In this document: in pieces, positions 1 to 9,900 of the stretch | Numbering within the stretch: the first letter of the stretch is position 1 | How the letters are laid out: the number at the start of each line of letters is the position of its first letter | NCBI RefSeq assembly: GCF_023913515.1 | Contig: NZ_CP099392.1 | Coordinates: 62,001 to 126,000 of the forward strand | Length of the DNA: 64,000 nt | Origin: Natronococcus sp. CG52 | GTDB taxonomy: Archaea > Halobacteriota > Halobacteria > Halobacteriales > Natrialbaceae | Direction of reading: 5' to 3' | Position numbers and translations under genes: made by a program | The notes under the pieces: model-generated | The model's database searches: none | The model's input: only the letters and a program-made list of their open reading frames with translations | What the model was told of the DNA's origin: nothing

Positions 1-52
1 AACCCATCCGATCGTTCGGCCCCTCTCGCTAGCGGCTCGGAGAATCGAGAGT

Positions 53-313
53 TCAGTCCCGACGGAGTCGCTTTAGCAACAGGTAAAACGATCCCGCGGA
101 GACGATCGCCGAAATACCGAACACGCCGAGCATTCCGGCGATGACGCCGTCCTGACTGGTGATCTGGACGCCGCTCTCGAAGACGGCGGCGACGAGCAAC
201 AGGACGACGCCGATCGCGACGAACGACAACAGGAGCGATCCTCGAAGCGTCTTGAGAAGCCTGTACATCAGCTCTTCTTCCGGATCTGTGTCTTTCTCCG
301 TAGCAGTTTCCAT
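53..313 (-). CDS. Small two-helix membrane protein, unknown function
   Basis: Predicted 86 aa protein. A charged, acidic N-terminus (METATEKDTDPEEE) is followed by two hydrophobic stretches (about residues 20-45 and 52-75) and a basic end, KRLRRD, which suggests a small integral membrane protein. I chose the ATG at 313 over a longer upstream reading because the added residues would be arginine-rich and a TATA-like ATTTATATGG lies at about 341-350, right for a leaderless transcript. It is divergent from the ABC transporter genes. I do not recognise a family. Confidence 0.6.
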   Translation of the reverse strand: METATEKDTDPEEELMYRLLKTLRGSLLLSFVAIGVVLLLVAAVFESGVQITSQDGVIAGMLGVFGISAIVSAGSFYLLLKRLRRD

Positions 314-340
314 CGTGTCGGACCTATCTTCTATAAGATT

Positions 341-350
341 CCATATAAAT
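341..350 (-). promoter_or_regulatory. TATA-like box for the small membrane protein gene
   Basis: Read on the minus strand the bases are ATTTATATGG, about 30 nt upstream of the ATG at 313. This is the usual spacing for a haloarchaeal leaderless promoter. Confidence 0.45.
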
Positions 351-508
351 GTTGGCCCCGGTCGGCGGACGCGTTCGGACGCGGCGGAACGTCGCAAAGA
401 TTAATATGTGTGTTGTGCCAAACCACCACGTACAGAAAATCGACGGCTCGCTCCGCCGTCGAAGACCGATGCGAGACGCGGAGTGACTCAGGACCCATCA
501 TCTCAACT

Positions 509-2695
509 ATGACCCGGACCGAACTCGATATCGCACACAGAAGTGATAGCCCGCAAGACGTTATTCTCGAGGTACGCGACGTGGACGTGACGTTCGACAT
601 GGATCGAGGCACCTCCCGCGTCCTCGACGGCGTGAGTTTCGACGTGCATCGCGACGAGATGCTCGGGATCGTCGGGGAGAGCGGGAGCGGGAAGTCGATG
701 TTCGCGTCGGCCCTGCTCAACGCGGTCGTCGATCCCGGGCGGGTGTCCGGCGAGATTATCTATCACCCGCCCGATGGAAATCCCGTCGACGTCCTGTCCC
801 TGAGCGAGGATCAACTCGAGACGTTCCGCTGGGAAGAGATCTCGATGGTGTTCCAGGGGGCGATGAGTTCGTTCAACCCGACGATGAAAATCCGGGAGCA
901 CTTCGAGGAGACGATCAGAGCCCACGGAAAAGACCTCGCGGATCGGATGGAACACGGCCGCCAGCTGCTCGCGGAGCTGTACCTCGATCCGGACCGCGTC
1001 CTCGATTCGTACCCGCACGAACTCTCCGGCGGGATGAAACAGCGGACGCTCATCGCGCTGAGCCTGATCCTCGAGCCGAAGGTGCTCGTGATGGACGAAC
1101 CGACGGCGGCGCTCGATTTGCTCATGCAGCGGTCGATCATGAGCCTCCTGGGGAACCTGCAAGAGGAGTACGACCTGACGATCGTGTTCATTACGCACGA
1201 CCTCCCGCTCGTCGCCGGATTGGCCGATCGCCTCGCCGTCATGTACGCGTTCGAGTTCGTCGAATACGGACCCAGCGAGCAGATCATCCGGGATGCCGCA
1301 CACCCGTACACGCGGGCGTTGTTGAAGTCGGTGCCGAGCGTCGACGCGTCCCTGGAAGATATGAACCCGATCGAGGGTGAGAGCCCCGATCCGGTCGACG
1401 CACCGAGCGGCTGTTCGTACCACCCCCGCTGTCCGCTCGCGAGCGAGGAGTGCGTGCAGTCCGATCCGGACTATCACACCGTCAGCGACGAGCGCGGAGC
1501 GGCCTGCTTCCACTGGGAACGGTCGAGCGACGAAATCGAGTACGCGCTCGGCGTCGACTCGGCCGACGCGATGGTTCCGCCTTCGACCGTCGATTCAGAC
1601 GAGGAGACCGTGGTCTCCCTGGCGGACGTCGACGTTCACTTCGAACAGTCGGGGTTCATCGACGAACTGTTCGGCAAAGAGACCGTGGTTCGGGCGGTCA
1701 ACGACGTCTCGATCGACCTCCGCGAAAACGAGGTCGTCGCACTCGTCGGCGAGTCCGGGTGCGGAAAGACGACCCTCGGCAAAACCGCGATCGGTCTGCA
1801 GGAGCCGACGAGCGGATCCGTCACGTTCCGGGGACAAGACATCGAGGAGGCGAAAGCAGGAAACGGTGACATCGCGTTCGACGACATCCGGCGAGCCCTC
1901 CAGATCGTTCACCAGGATCCCGGCAGTTCGCTGAACTCCTCCCGAACGGTTCGCGCGAGTCTCTCGGCCCCGCTGAAGCGCTGGCGGCCGGATCTCAGTC
2001 CGAGTGATCGGGAAACGGTGATCTACAACCTGCTCGAGCGCGTCGGAATGAAGCCACCCGAGGACTACGCGGCACGGTTCCCGCACCAGCTCAGCGGCGG
2101 CGAACAACAGCGCGTCGTCCTCGTTCGAGCGCTGTTGATGAGCCCCGATCTCATCCTCGCGGACGAGGCGGTGAGCGCGCTCGACGTCTCGCTCCGAGTG
2201 GAGATGATGGATCTGATGCTCGACCTCCAGGAGATGTTCGACACGTCGTACCTGTTCATCTCGCACGACTTCTCGAACGCGCGCTATCTCACCGAGAAGT
2301 CCGGCGGGCGAATCGGCATCATGTATCTCGGCAACCTCGTCGAGATCGGCCCGGCACAGGAGATTATTCACGACCCGAAACATCCCTACACCAAGGTCCT
2401 TCGGTGGGCGACGCCGCCGCTCGACCCGGACGAGGCCGAGGAGGCGAACGCCACCGATCCGCCGATCCGAGAGATCGACATCCCCGATCCGACCGATCCG
2501 CCGAGCGGCTGTCCGTTCCAGACGCGATGCCCGGACGCTCGCGAGGTCTGCACGCGGGAGGCCCCCGAACTGAAAGACACCGAGGGCGCCTCTCGCGTCG
2601 CCTGCTTCCGCGAGGACGAAAACCACGAGTACTGGGAGAGCGAGCCGATCGAGGACGAGACGGTCTCGCTCGAGACGGGGACGGCGAACGACTGA
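509..2695 (+). CDS. Fused dipeptide/oligopeptide-type ABC transporter ATPase (DppD-DppF fusion)
   Basis: One 728 aa chain carries two complete ABC ATPase domains. The first has Walker A GESGSGKS at about residues 56-63, signature LSGGMKQR near 173 and Walker B LVMDEPTAALD near 190. The second has GESGCGKTT near 414, LSGGEQQR near 527 and LILADEAVSALD. Each domain ends in the oligopeptide/dipeptide transporter C-terminal region with its Cys cluster (CSYHPRCPLASEEC and CPFQTRCPDAREVC). It should power import through the two permeases downstream. The start at 509 (MTRTELD) is preferred to an upstream reading from 410, whose first residues are basic and unlike this protein. Family members import peptides or sugars; the neighbourhood suggests oligosaccharides here. 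Confidence 0.93.
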   Translation: MTRTELDIAHRSDSPQDVILEVRDVDVTFDMDRGTSRVLDGVSFDVHRDEMLGIVGESGSGKSMFASALLNAVVDPGRVSGEIIYHPPDGNPVDVLSLSEDQLETFRWEEISMVFQGAMSSFNPTMKIREHFEETIRAHGKDLADRMEHGRQLLAELYLDPDRVLDSYPHELSGGMKQRTLIALSLILEPKVLVMDEPTAALDLLMQRSIMSLLGNLQEEYDLTIVFITHDLPLVAGLADRLAVMYAFEFVEYGPSEQIIRDAAHPYTRALLKSVPSVDASLEDMNPIEGESPDPVDAPSGCSYHPRCPLASEECVQSDPDYHTVSDERGAACFHWERSSDEIEYALGVDSADAMVPPSTVDSDEETVVSLADVDVHFEQSGFIDELFGKETVVRAVNDVSIDLRENEVVALVGESGCGKTTLGKTAIGLQEPTSGSVTFRGQDIEEAKAGNGDIAFDDIRRALQIVHQDPGSSLNSSRTVRASLSAPLKRWRPDLSPSDRETVIYNLLERVGMKPPEDYAARFPHQLSGGEQQRVVLVRALLMSPDLILADEAVSALDVSLRVEMMDLMLDLQEMFDTSYLFISHDFSNARYLTEKSGGRIGIMYLGNLVEIGPAQEIIHDPKHPYTKVLRWATPPLDPDEAEEANATDPPIREIDIPDPTDPPSGCPFQTRCPDAREVCTREAPELKDTEGASRVACFREDENHEYWESEPIEDETVSLETGTAND

Positions 2696-2740
2696 GGCCG
2701 ACCGAAAGCTTTTGCTCTCACGCGGAAATCACGGAAACAG

Positions 2741-2965
2741 ATGAGCAGCAAATACGACAAAACGTTTCTCGACCACGTCTGCGATTACGAGAGCGCGTGG
2801 CGGATGTTGTTCACGTTCTCGGTCGGTTTCCTCGGGCTGATGATTATCTGGCTCGTCGCCGCCGAACCCGGCTCCGAGACGTATGTCATATCTCTTATGA
2901 ACGTCGCGGGGCTCTCCGGGCTCGCGCTGCTGAGCGGCGGGATACTCTGGCGATGTCTCTGGTGA
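2741..2965 (+). CDS. Small two-helix membrane protein inside the ABC transporter cluster
   Basis: A 74 aa protein with two hydrophobic segments (about residues 20-41 and 50-70). It sits 45 nt after the ATPase stop and 70 nt before the first permease, in the same direction. The hydrophilic start MSSKYDKTFLDHVCDYESAW is probably cytoplasmic. A TATA-like AAAGCTTTT at about 2704-2712 could start a short transcript. No family is recognised; the position suggests an accessory subunit of the transporter. Confidence 0.6.
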   Translation: MSSKYDKTFLDHVCDYESAWRMLFTFSVGFLGLMIIWLVAAEPGSETYVISLMNVAGLSGLALLSGGILWRCLW

Positions 2966-2997
2966 TTCCAGAACCCGGCGTCCGCTCGCGGGACAAG

Positions 2998-3005
2998 ATA
3001 TATTA
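2998..3005 (+). promoter_or_regulatory. TATA-like box upstream of the permease genes
   Basis: ATATATTA lies about 31-38 nt before the ATG at 3036. The permease pair may therefore have its own, nearly leaderless, promoter besides read-through from the ATPase gene. Confidence 0.4.
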
Positions 3006-3035
3006 CCTGTGCAATCAGATACCACACCATCGTAG

Positions 3036-4058
3036 ATGAGATACTTTGTCAAACGAACGCTTCACGCAGTCGTGACACTCATATCTGTAACGACGATCAC
3101 GTTCGCGCTATTTCGGCTTATGCCGGGGAACCCGGCCCAGGCGATGCGGGCGCAATTCGAGTCGCAAATGGAAGCAGGTGGGGGGACGGCCGATCCCGAG
3201 GTGCTCGATGCGATGGTCGAACAACACACCGGCTTCGATCCCGATCAGCCGGTGTACGTCCAGTACGTCGAGTACCTGCAGGACATCATCCTCTACCAGG
3301 ATTTCGGTCACTCGTACGTCTACAACGCCCCCGTGTTCGATATCCTGTTTGCGGCGATGCCCTGGTCCGTCTTCATCAGCGTCTACGGACTGGCGCTCGG
3401 ATACACGACGAACATCCTCCTCGGGGCGGCGATGGCCTACAAGGAGGGATCGCGGTTCGACACCTACACGACCGTGCTCGCGACGTTCCTGAACTCGGTT
3501 CCGTACTACGTGGGCGCGATCCTCTTTCTCGCGTTTTTCGGCTACGAGCTCGGACTCTTCCCGACCGGCGGACGGTACAACACGAGTCTGGAAACCGGTC
3601 TGAACGTCCGGTTCATGGCGAGCATCTCCTACCACGCCGTACTGCCGATCATGTCGAGTTTCATCGTCGGCTTCGGCGGAGGAGCTCTCTCGATGCGAGG
3701 AAACTCCATCCGGATCCTGGGCGAAGACTACCTCCGCGTCGCGCGGCTCCGCGGAATTAGTTCGACGCGTATCGCGACCCGCTACGTCGCGCGCAACGCG
3801 ATCCTGCCGCTGTACACCCAGATGATGATCGGCATCGCTGCGGTGTTCTCGAGCAGCGTCCTCCTCGAGTTCATCTTCACGTACCCGGGCGTCGGCTGGT
3901 ACACGTTCGACGCGGTCATGCGGCGGGATTACCCGCTGTTGATGGGATCGTTCCTCTTCTTCACGATCGTCACGCTCATCGGTATCCTCATCGCCGAGTT
4001 CACGTACGGCATCGTCGACCCGCGGATCGGATCGGGTGATCAAAGTGAGTCATACTAA
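3036..4058 (+). CDS. Dpp/Opp-type ABC transporter permease (DppB-like)
   Basis: A 340 aa inner-membrane permease. The N-terminal helix (MRYFVKRTLHAVVTLISVTTITFALFRLMPGNPA) and the RLMPGNP motif are typical of the DppB branch. There are several further hydrophobic segments, and an EAA-type cytoplasmic loop is visible as LGEDYLRVARLRGISSTRIATRYVARNAILP (about residues 226-256), the contact with the ATPase. It pairs with the DppC-like permease, whose start overlaps its 3' end. Confidence 0.92.
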   Translation: MRYFVKRTLHAVVTLISVTTITFALFRLMPGNPAQAMRAQFESQMEAGGGTADPEVLDAMVEQHTGFDPDQPVYVQYVEYLQDIILYQDFGHSYVYNAPVFDILFAAMPWSVFISVYGLALGYTTNILLGAAMAYKEGSRFDTYTTVLATFLNSVPYYVGAILFLAFFGYELGLFPTGGRYNTSLETGLNVRFMASISYHAVLPIMSSFIVGFGGGALSMRGNSIRILGEDYLRVARLRGISSTRIATRYVARNAILPLYTQMMIGIAAVFSSSVLLEFIFTYPGVGWYTFDAVMRRDYPLLMGSFLFFTIVTLIGILIAEFTYGIVDPRIGSGDQSESY

Positions 4059-5160
4059 CGAATCACGACTGGAAGCGGACGGACAGCTAACCGACGAACA
4101 ACTGTTCGGCCACCTATCCGAGGCCGAAACCGTCGACCTCTCGAGACGGGAGCGTCTCGAGCGGGTCGTCGACGCGTACGTCCTCGCTCCGGGACGAGTC
4201 GCCTGGAACGACTGGCGAACGCGGGTCGGGATGCTAGTCATCACCGCGTTCGTCTTCTTCGGAACGATCGGACCGCGCCTGGTGACGGCACCGGGGACGA
4301 ATCAGGCCCCGAACAACCTACAGCCGTTCCACGGCGGCATCGCCGCCCTCTGGGAGGAGGGGGGCTGGATCGACTTCGGCTTCTCTCACGAGCTTTCGCT
4401 CGGCGCGATCTCGATACCGGGGTTCGTCGTCCGGTACCCGCTCGGTGCCGACAACTACGGAACGCCCATCACCCGGAACCTCGTCCACGCGACGCCGGAC
4501 ATGCTCGAGATGGTGGTCGCCGGAGCGATCGTCTCCGTCGGTCTCGCCGCGATCTTCGGGATTACGGCCGGGTACAAGAGCGGCAAGACGGACGAGCTCC
4601 TCATGTACGTCACGGACGTCGTGATGACGATGCCCGGGCTGCCGCTGCTCATCGTGCTCGCGGCGATCTGGTCGCCCCGACGGGCGTGGCTCGTCGGCGT
4701 GATTCTCGCGATCGACGCCTGGCCGGGACTCGCGCGTGCGCTCCGGTCGCAGGTTCTGACACTCCGCCAGGAGTCGTACGTCGAGGCCTCCAGGACGATG
4801 GGGCTCCCCTCGCGAACGATTCTCTCGCGAGATATCGCGCCGCAGCTGATGCCGTACATCCTCATCAACTTCGCGAACGCGGGACGACAGGTTGTCTTCG
4901 GCTCCGTCGCGCTGTACTTCCTCGGCGTCCTTCCGTTTACGACCGCGAACTGGGGCATCATGATGCAGACCGCGTACTCGGAAGCGCACGCGCTGGTCAA
5001 CCTGAGTAACTTCTACCAGATCTTCTGGCCGATGGCCGCGGTCGTCGTCCTCTCGTTCGGGCTGATCCTGTTCGCCCAGGGAATGGATCGCGTGTTCAAC
5101 CCGCGGATCAGAGCGCGACACGCGAAGAAGGTCGGCAGCGACGAGGAGCAGCTCAACTAG
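4036..5160 (+). CDS. Dpp/Opp-type ABC transporter permease (DppC-like)
   Basis: A 374 aa permease with a long hydrophilic N-terminal extension (about 70 residues) before the first membrane helix, as in many haloarchaeal DppC homologues. The EAA loop is visible as RQESYVEASRTMGLPSRTILSRDIAPQLMP. The GTG start at 4036 overlaps the upstream permease by 23 nt, implying translational coupling; a second GTG at 4045 is also possible. No periplasmic-type binding protein follows, so it is probably encoded upstream of the window. Confidence 0.9.
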   Translation: MIKVSHTNESRLEADGQLTDEQLFGHLSEAETVDLSRRERLERVVDAYVLAPGRVAWNDWRTRVGMLVITAFVFFGTIGPRLVTAPGTNQAPNNLQPFHGGIAALWEEGGWIDFGFSHELSLGAISIPGFVVRYPLGADNYGTPITRNLVHATPDMLEMVVAGAIVSVGLAAIFGITAGYKSGKTDELLMYVTDVVMTMPGLPLLIVLAAIWSPRRAWLVGVILAIDAWPGLARALRSQVLTLRQESYVEASRTMGLPSRTILSRDIAPQLMPYILINFANAGRQVVFGSVALYFLGVLPFTTANWGIMMQTAYSEAHALVNLSNFYQIFWPMAAVVVLSFGLILFAQGMDRVFNPRIRARHAKKVGSDEEQLN

Positions 5161-5556
5161 TCCGTTCTCCTTTTCGTCGGCGTTACCGCGCGTTCGTCGT
5201 CAGGACGCTTTCCGGTCGTCCGGAGTCGTTCGCTCGTCGCGTTCGTCGAAGTACTCGAGCCGCGGAACGATGCTGTATAGTACCAACTGAAACGGTTCAC
5301 ACGCTGTTCGTGAATTCGCGAGCAGGTGTGCATTGACTTTCAGCGGCTACGACAGTTGTAGTGCGCGACCAGCGCTACCGCGGCGGCCGAGGCGACGATC
5401 GGCGCGCCGACGTCGCCCAGTTCGTCGACGCGGCGCTCGAGGTACATCCCGCCGAGGACCGCCCCCAGGGCGTACGCGAAGCGAGCGACGTTTTCGCGCG
5501 AGAACTACCTACCCAAACCGGGCCGTGCCGATCGTGCTACAGATTGTTCTCTCGTC
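5161..5556. other. Intergenic stretch between convergent genes, contains a transporter-like remnant
   Basis: No intact gene lies between the permease stop and the convergent PLP enzyme stop. The only coding-like signal is the remnant on the minus strand at 5340-5501, annotated separately. A T-rich run just after 5160 (CTCCTTTTC) may end the permease transcript. Confidence 0.5.
5340..5501 (-). pseudogene. C-terminal remnant of a membrane transporter (MFS-like)
   Basis: Reading the minus strand from 5501 to a TGA at 5340 gives 53 residues of protein-like sequence, including ARFAYALGAVLGGMYLER and GAPIVASAAAVALVA. That is two hydrophobic helices joined by a charged loop, like the end of a major-facilitator permease. 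There is no plausible start codon or upstream continuation, so it is read as the leftover of a deleted gene. The MFS assignment is by eye only. Confidence 0.35.
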
Positions 5557-6768
5557 CTACGAGAGCGTCGCCCGGATCCGGTCGACGACGTAGTCGGCCT
5601 CGTCGTCCGTGAGACACATCGGGTTGATCGTGAACTCGTCGTCGTCCAGCCGATCGGCGCCGACGAACACGCGCGGGGTCTCCCGCCTGAGCGATCCGAC
5701 GAGCGCCGTCGCGTCGGTCGCCGCGCGATCGGGATCGACGGTCGCGGCGACCTGGGTGACGGCGTCGGTCTTGTCGCCACCCTCGAGTCGCGTCTCGAGT
5801 CCGGGAACGTCGGCGAGCGCCGACCCGAGACGCTCCGCGCGTTCGTGCCACTCTCGGAGCCGGGCGTCGTGGTCCTCCTCGAGAAACAGCTCGAGCGCGC
5901 GGATCAGGCCGACGATCTCCTCCTTGCCGACCTTCATCGAGCGGCCGACTCCCTGGCGCGGAACGCCCGGCAACTCGTCGGCGGCGACGAGATCCGACGG
6001 CGGATCGTAGACCGCGTCGGCCGCGTGCATGTCCAGGTGCTGGCGGGCGACCGACCGGATCAGCTCCTCGTCGCCGGCGAGGATCCCGGTCGACTGCGGG
6101 CCGCGGATCGCCTTCCCGCCGCTGAACGCGACGAGATCGGCACCCTGCTCGATAAACCGCGAGAGATTTTCGACCGGCGGTAGCTCCGCCGCCGCGTCGA
6201 CGATGACGGGAACGCCGTTGTCGTGGGCGATTTCGCAGACCGTCTCGAGCGGCGGCTGCGTGTAGGGTTTTTCCATGTAGGCGACGGCGGCCGTCTCGTC
6301 GGTGATGGCCGTCTCGATCTCCCACGGCTCGACGTTCTCCGAGCCGGTGCCGAGGTGGTAGTCGTTCGTCCCGACGTCGACGATCGTCGCTCCGGAAAGG
6401 CGAAGGGCGTGATCGTAGCCGTTCCGGTGGGTCCGCGGCATGACGATTTCGTCCGGCACGCCCTCGGTGTCGGGAAGGCGCGCCATCGTCTCGAGGTCGT
6501 CGCCGGCGAGACACGCCGCGGCGGCCATCGATAACGCGGCGCTCGCGCCGCTCGTAACGTAGCCCGCGTCGGCGCCGGTCACGTCGGCGACGAGTTCCGA
6601 GGCGCGCTGTTGTAAGTCCGAGATGCGGACGAACGCCCGGGACGCCTCGCGCATCGCGTCCGCCGCCTCCTCGCGCATCAGCGACCCGCTGATCCGTGTT
6701 TTCGTCCCGGTCGCGTTGATCACGGTCGGCACGCCGAGTTCGTCGTAGATCGTGCGCTCGTCAGACAC
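5557..6768 (-). CDS. SelA-fold PLP-dependent enzyme (selenocysteine synthase / DgaE-like family)
   Basis: A 403 aa fold-type I PLP enzyme. The N-terminus YDELGVPTVINATGTKTRISGSLM and the lysine motif FSGGKAIRGPQSTGIL (PLP Lys near residue 220) are typical of the selenocysteine synthase-like family, which includes D-glucosaminate-6-phosphate ammonia-lyase. True selenocysteine synthase is not expected in Archaea. Together with GH20, PIG-L and RidA genes in the window, a role as an amino-sugar acid ammonia-lyase is attractive, but that is inference. Confidence 0.8.
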   Translation of the reverse strand: MSDERTIYDELGVPTVINATGTKTRISGSLMREEAADAMREASRAFVRISDLQQRASELVADVTGADAGYVTSGASAALSMAAAACLAGDDLETMARLPDTEGVPDEIVMPRTHRNGYDHALRLSGATIVDVGTNDYHLGTGSENVEPWEIETAITDETAAVAYMEKPYTQPPLETVCEIAHDNGVPVIVDAAAELPPVENLSRFIEQGADLVAFSGGKAIRGPQSTGILAGDEELIRSVARQHLDMHAADAVYDPPSDLVAADELPGVPRQGVGRSMKVGKEEIVGLIRALELFLEEDHDARLREWHERAERLGSALADVPGLETRLEGGDKTDAVTQVAATVDPDRAATDATALVGSLRRETPRVFVGADRLDDDEFTINPMCLTDDEADYVVDRIRATLS

Positions 6769-6961
6769 GTCGAATCACCGAAGGGGATCGAACTGTCATG
6801 AGTCGTCGTGTCGTTCGAAAACGGGCGGGAAAAAGCTTCCGTCGCCAAACCGCTCTCGATCCTTGGCGACGATCCTCGAGGCCGTCTCGAGCCGCGGCGC
6901 CTCTCGTAACGAAATCGATCGTTCGAGGCGCTATTTTATAGTGAAGACTGGTGTGGATAAA

Positions 6962-6969
6962 CTATATTA
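6962..6969 (+). promoter_or_regulatory. TATA-like box of the first heparinase gene
   Basis: CTATATTA is centred about 28 nt before the ATG at 6994. The corresponding CTATTAT in front of the second heparinase is 27 nt from its ATG at 10910. The shared spacing supports leaderless starts at these two codons. A second AT-rich site (TTTTATA, about 6933) is also present. Confidence 0.45.
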
Positions 6970-6993
6970 CCGCCGGCGCGAATGTGTGAATTG

Positions 6994-9900
6994 ATGACAG
7001 GCGACAAGAGAGGCACGACTAGCGGGAGCTGGTACGACGGAACCCTGTGTTCGGTAGCGGGGCGAGTCGTCGACGGCGACGTCTCGCGTCGGTCGGTACT
7101 CGCGACGACGGGCGCGGGGATCCTCGGGAGTCTCGTCACCGGAAGCGCCACCGCGGAGGACGACTCCGACGTCGTCAACGCGAAGATGCGGCCGACGATC
7201 TGGACCGAGGAGATGCGCGAGAACGCCCGTCGTAACGTCGAGCGCTACGACTGGGCGGCCGCCGAACGCGACGCAGCCGTCGCGAGCGCCGACGAGTACC
7301 TCGCGGAGTACACGCTGGACGACCTCTGGCGCACGGTCACGTCCCAGAAGATCCCGCGCGGAGGCGGCGTCGCCTCGTTCCGCGAGGACACGATGGGCGG
7401 CTACCACGATCCGGGAACGGATCGACCGTGGAAGATGCGGACGAACACGTTCGAGGAGTACGTCGTCCCGACGAACGACTTCGCCGCCTACCGCGAGAGC
7501 GGGCTCGACGACCGCGGGATGTTCGACCCGAACCTCGCGGACGACGACCTCCTGGTCAACGAAGAACACCCCGAGATGGGCGAGGACTGGGGCGTCGACG
7601 ACGGCACGGGGTGGATCGACGAGAACGGCGACGTCGGCTCGCCCGGCGAACGGATGAACTTCGTCGCCTTCTACAACCACTGGCACGTCTGGCGCCCCGG
7701 CGGGATTCTCCGGATCGTACGGGCACTCACCGACGCCTACCTGCTCACGGGCGACCGGACGTACTCTCGAGCGGGAACCGTCCTGCTGGATCGCATCGCC
7801 GACGTCTACCCGGGGATGGACGCCTCGGCGTACATGCAGCCCGACTACTGGAACAACCACGGCGGGCGACAGACGGGACGCGTGATCGGCGGCGGGTGGG
7901 AGCCGAACCTCGTCCGGGACCTCCTCCGGGCGTACGACGCGTTCTTCCCCGGCATGGACGGCGACGGCGAACTGGTCGCGTTCCTCGACGCGAAGACCGA
8001 GGAGTTCCCCGGCCTCGAGGCGAAAGATTCCGTCGGGAAGATCCGCGAGAACATCGAGGACAACTTCGTCCGCGAGATGCTGCCGGCGGCGAAGAGCTCC
8101 GACCTCGTTCCCGGTCGCGGACAGCTCTCCGCGGTGGCGATCTCGGCGCGCGTCCTGGACGAACCCGACGGCTACACCGAAGAGGCCATCGAGTTCGTCT
8201 TCCAGCCGGGCGGCGAGCGGTTCGTCGGCGACGTCTGGAACCGCGAGCCCGAGAACTGGATCACGACCGGAGGCGATCTCCTCGTGCCGATCGTCGACGT
8301 CTGGGACCGCGACGGCTACTCCAACCAGTCCGCACCGCTGTACAACCGCATCGAGATGTCGTCGATCCGCCAGGTGGCGGAGGCGCTGAAGGGCTACGAC
8401 GCCTTCGACGGCGCCGACCTCTACCAGCACCCGAAGTTCCGACACGCGCTCCGCCAGAACTCCCACCTGCTCCTGATCGACCGCCACACGCCCGAGATCG
8501 GCGACACCCATCCGAACCGTGACGGCAACTACCTCAGTCAGTCCGCGATCGAGGACGGCTACGAAGTCACGGGTGACGAGATCTTCGCCCAGCTGTGGCA
8601 CTTCGCGAACGGGTACTCGACGGCGGGGATCGACGGCGACGTCTTCGACGCCGATCCGGGAGGAATCAGCGACGAGATCGAAGCGATCGTCGACGCCGAG
8701 GGACCGCTCGATCTGCCGAGCCAGAACCTGGCCGGCTACGGCTTCGCCGCCCTGCGCGACGGCGAGAACTATCTGAACGAGTCGTTCGGGATCACCTCCG
8801 ACTTCTCGAACCTGTTCGCGGCGGCGTCGACGGAAGTCGACGATAGCTTCGACGAAGCTATCCAGCTCAACGCGGACAACCCCGGCGAGCGGTGGGAGTT
8901 CGAGTTCGACGTCGACGCGAGCGGCGAGTACGACCTCGAGATCGAGGCGCTGTTCGTTTCGACGTACGGGATCTACGACCTGTACGTCGACGACGAGAAG
9001 ATCGACACCGTCGATTTCTACAGTTCGTCGTTCGATCGCGAGACGATCACGTACAGGGTAGAGCTGACGGAAGGGACCACCACGATTCGCTTCGAAAACG
9101 TCGGGAAGAACGAGGAGTCGGGTGGCTATCGGATGGCCGTCTACTACCTCGAGGTCTTCGACGAGACGGACCGCGAGCGCAGGGCTCGAGCGGTCGAGTT
9201 CGGAAACGCGAAGCGCGCGTTTTGGCTCTACTACGGTCGTAACAGCATCAACGGCGGCGGAAGCGCTCACAGCCACGGCGATACGCTGAATCTAGGCGTC
9301 GCCGCTGACGGCCTTCAGCTCTCGCCCGACCTCGGCTATCCCGAAGAAACCGGTGACTGGCCCAAGCGACGACACTGGACGGCCAACACGATCAGCCACA
9401 ATACCGTGACGGTCGACGGACAGCGACAGGATCCCCAGTGGGTCGCCGATCCGCGTCACTTCGAGGGAAGCGACGACCGGGTGAACCTGATCGACGTCGA
9501 CGCGCGGCACGCGTACGAGCAGTGCGACGAGTACCGCCGCACGACGGCGATGATCGCGGTCGACGAGGAACACTCTTACGCGGTCGACTTCTTCCGCGTC
9601 GCCGGCGGCGACGACCACCACTTCAGCTTCCACGGCGCGAAGGGCGAGGCGAGCGCCGAGGGCGTCGACCTCGTGGCCCAGGACGGCGGCACCTACGCCG
9701 GAGTGGACGTTCCGAAGCCCGACTACGGCGAGGACACCGAGTACAATCGGGCGGTCGGCAGCGGCTTCAACTACCTCGACGACGTCGAACGCGACGCCGA
9801 TCCCGGCCGGAAAGTCGCCGTCGACTGGGACGTCGAGGATCACTGGAACAACCGCGACGACGGTGCGGACGGCGTCCACCTGCGACTGACCGCGTTCGGC

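Noticed and set aside
2404-3039. Alternative coding frame over the end of the ABC ATPase and the small membrane protein
   Set aside because: Arg-rich without motifs; overlaps the Cys-containing end of the ATPase, which matches its family.
6967-9276. A 769-codon open frame antisense to the first heparinase
   Set aside because: Val/Arg/Asp/Glu-rich shadow of a GC-rich gene; no motifs, and the sense strand has clear family motifs. The same applies to long antisense frames over the second heparinase and the double hydrolase.
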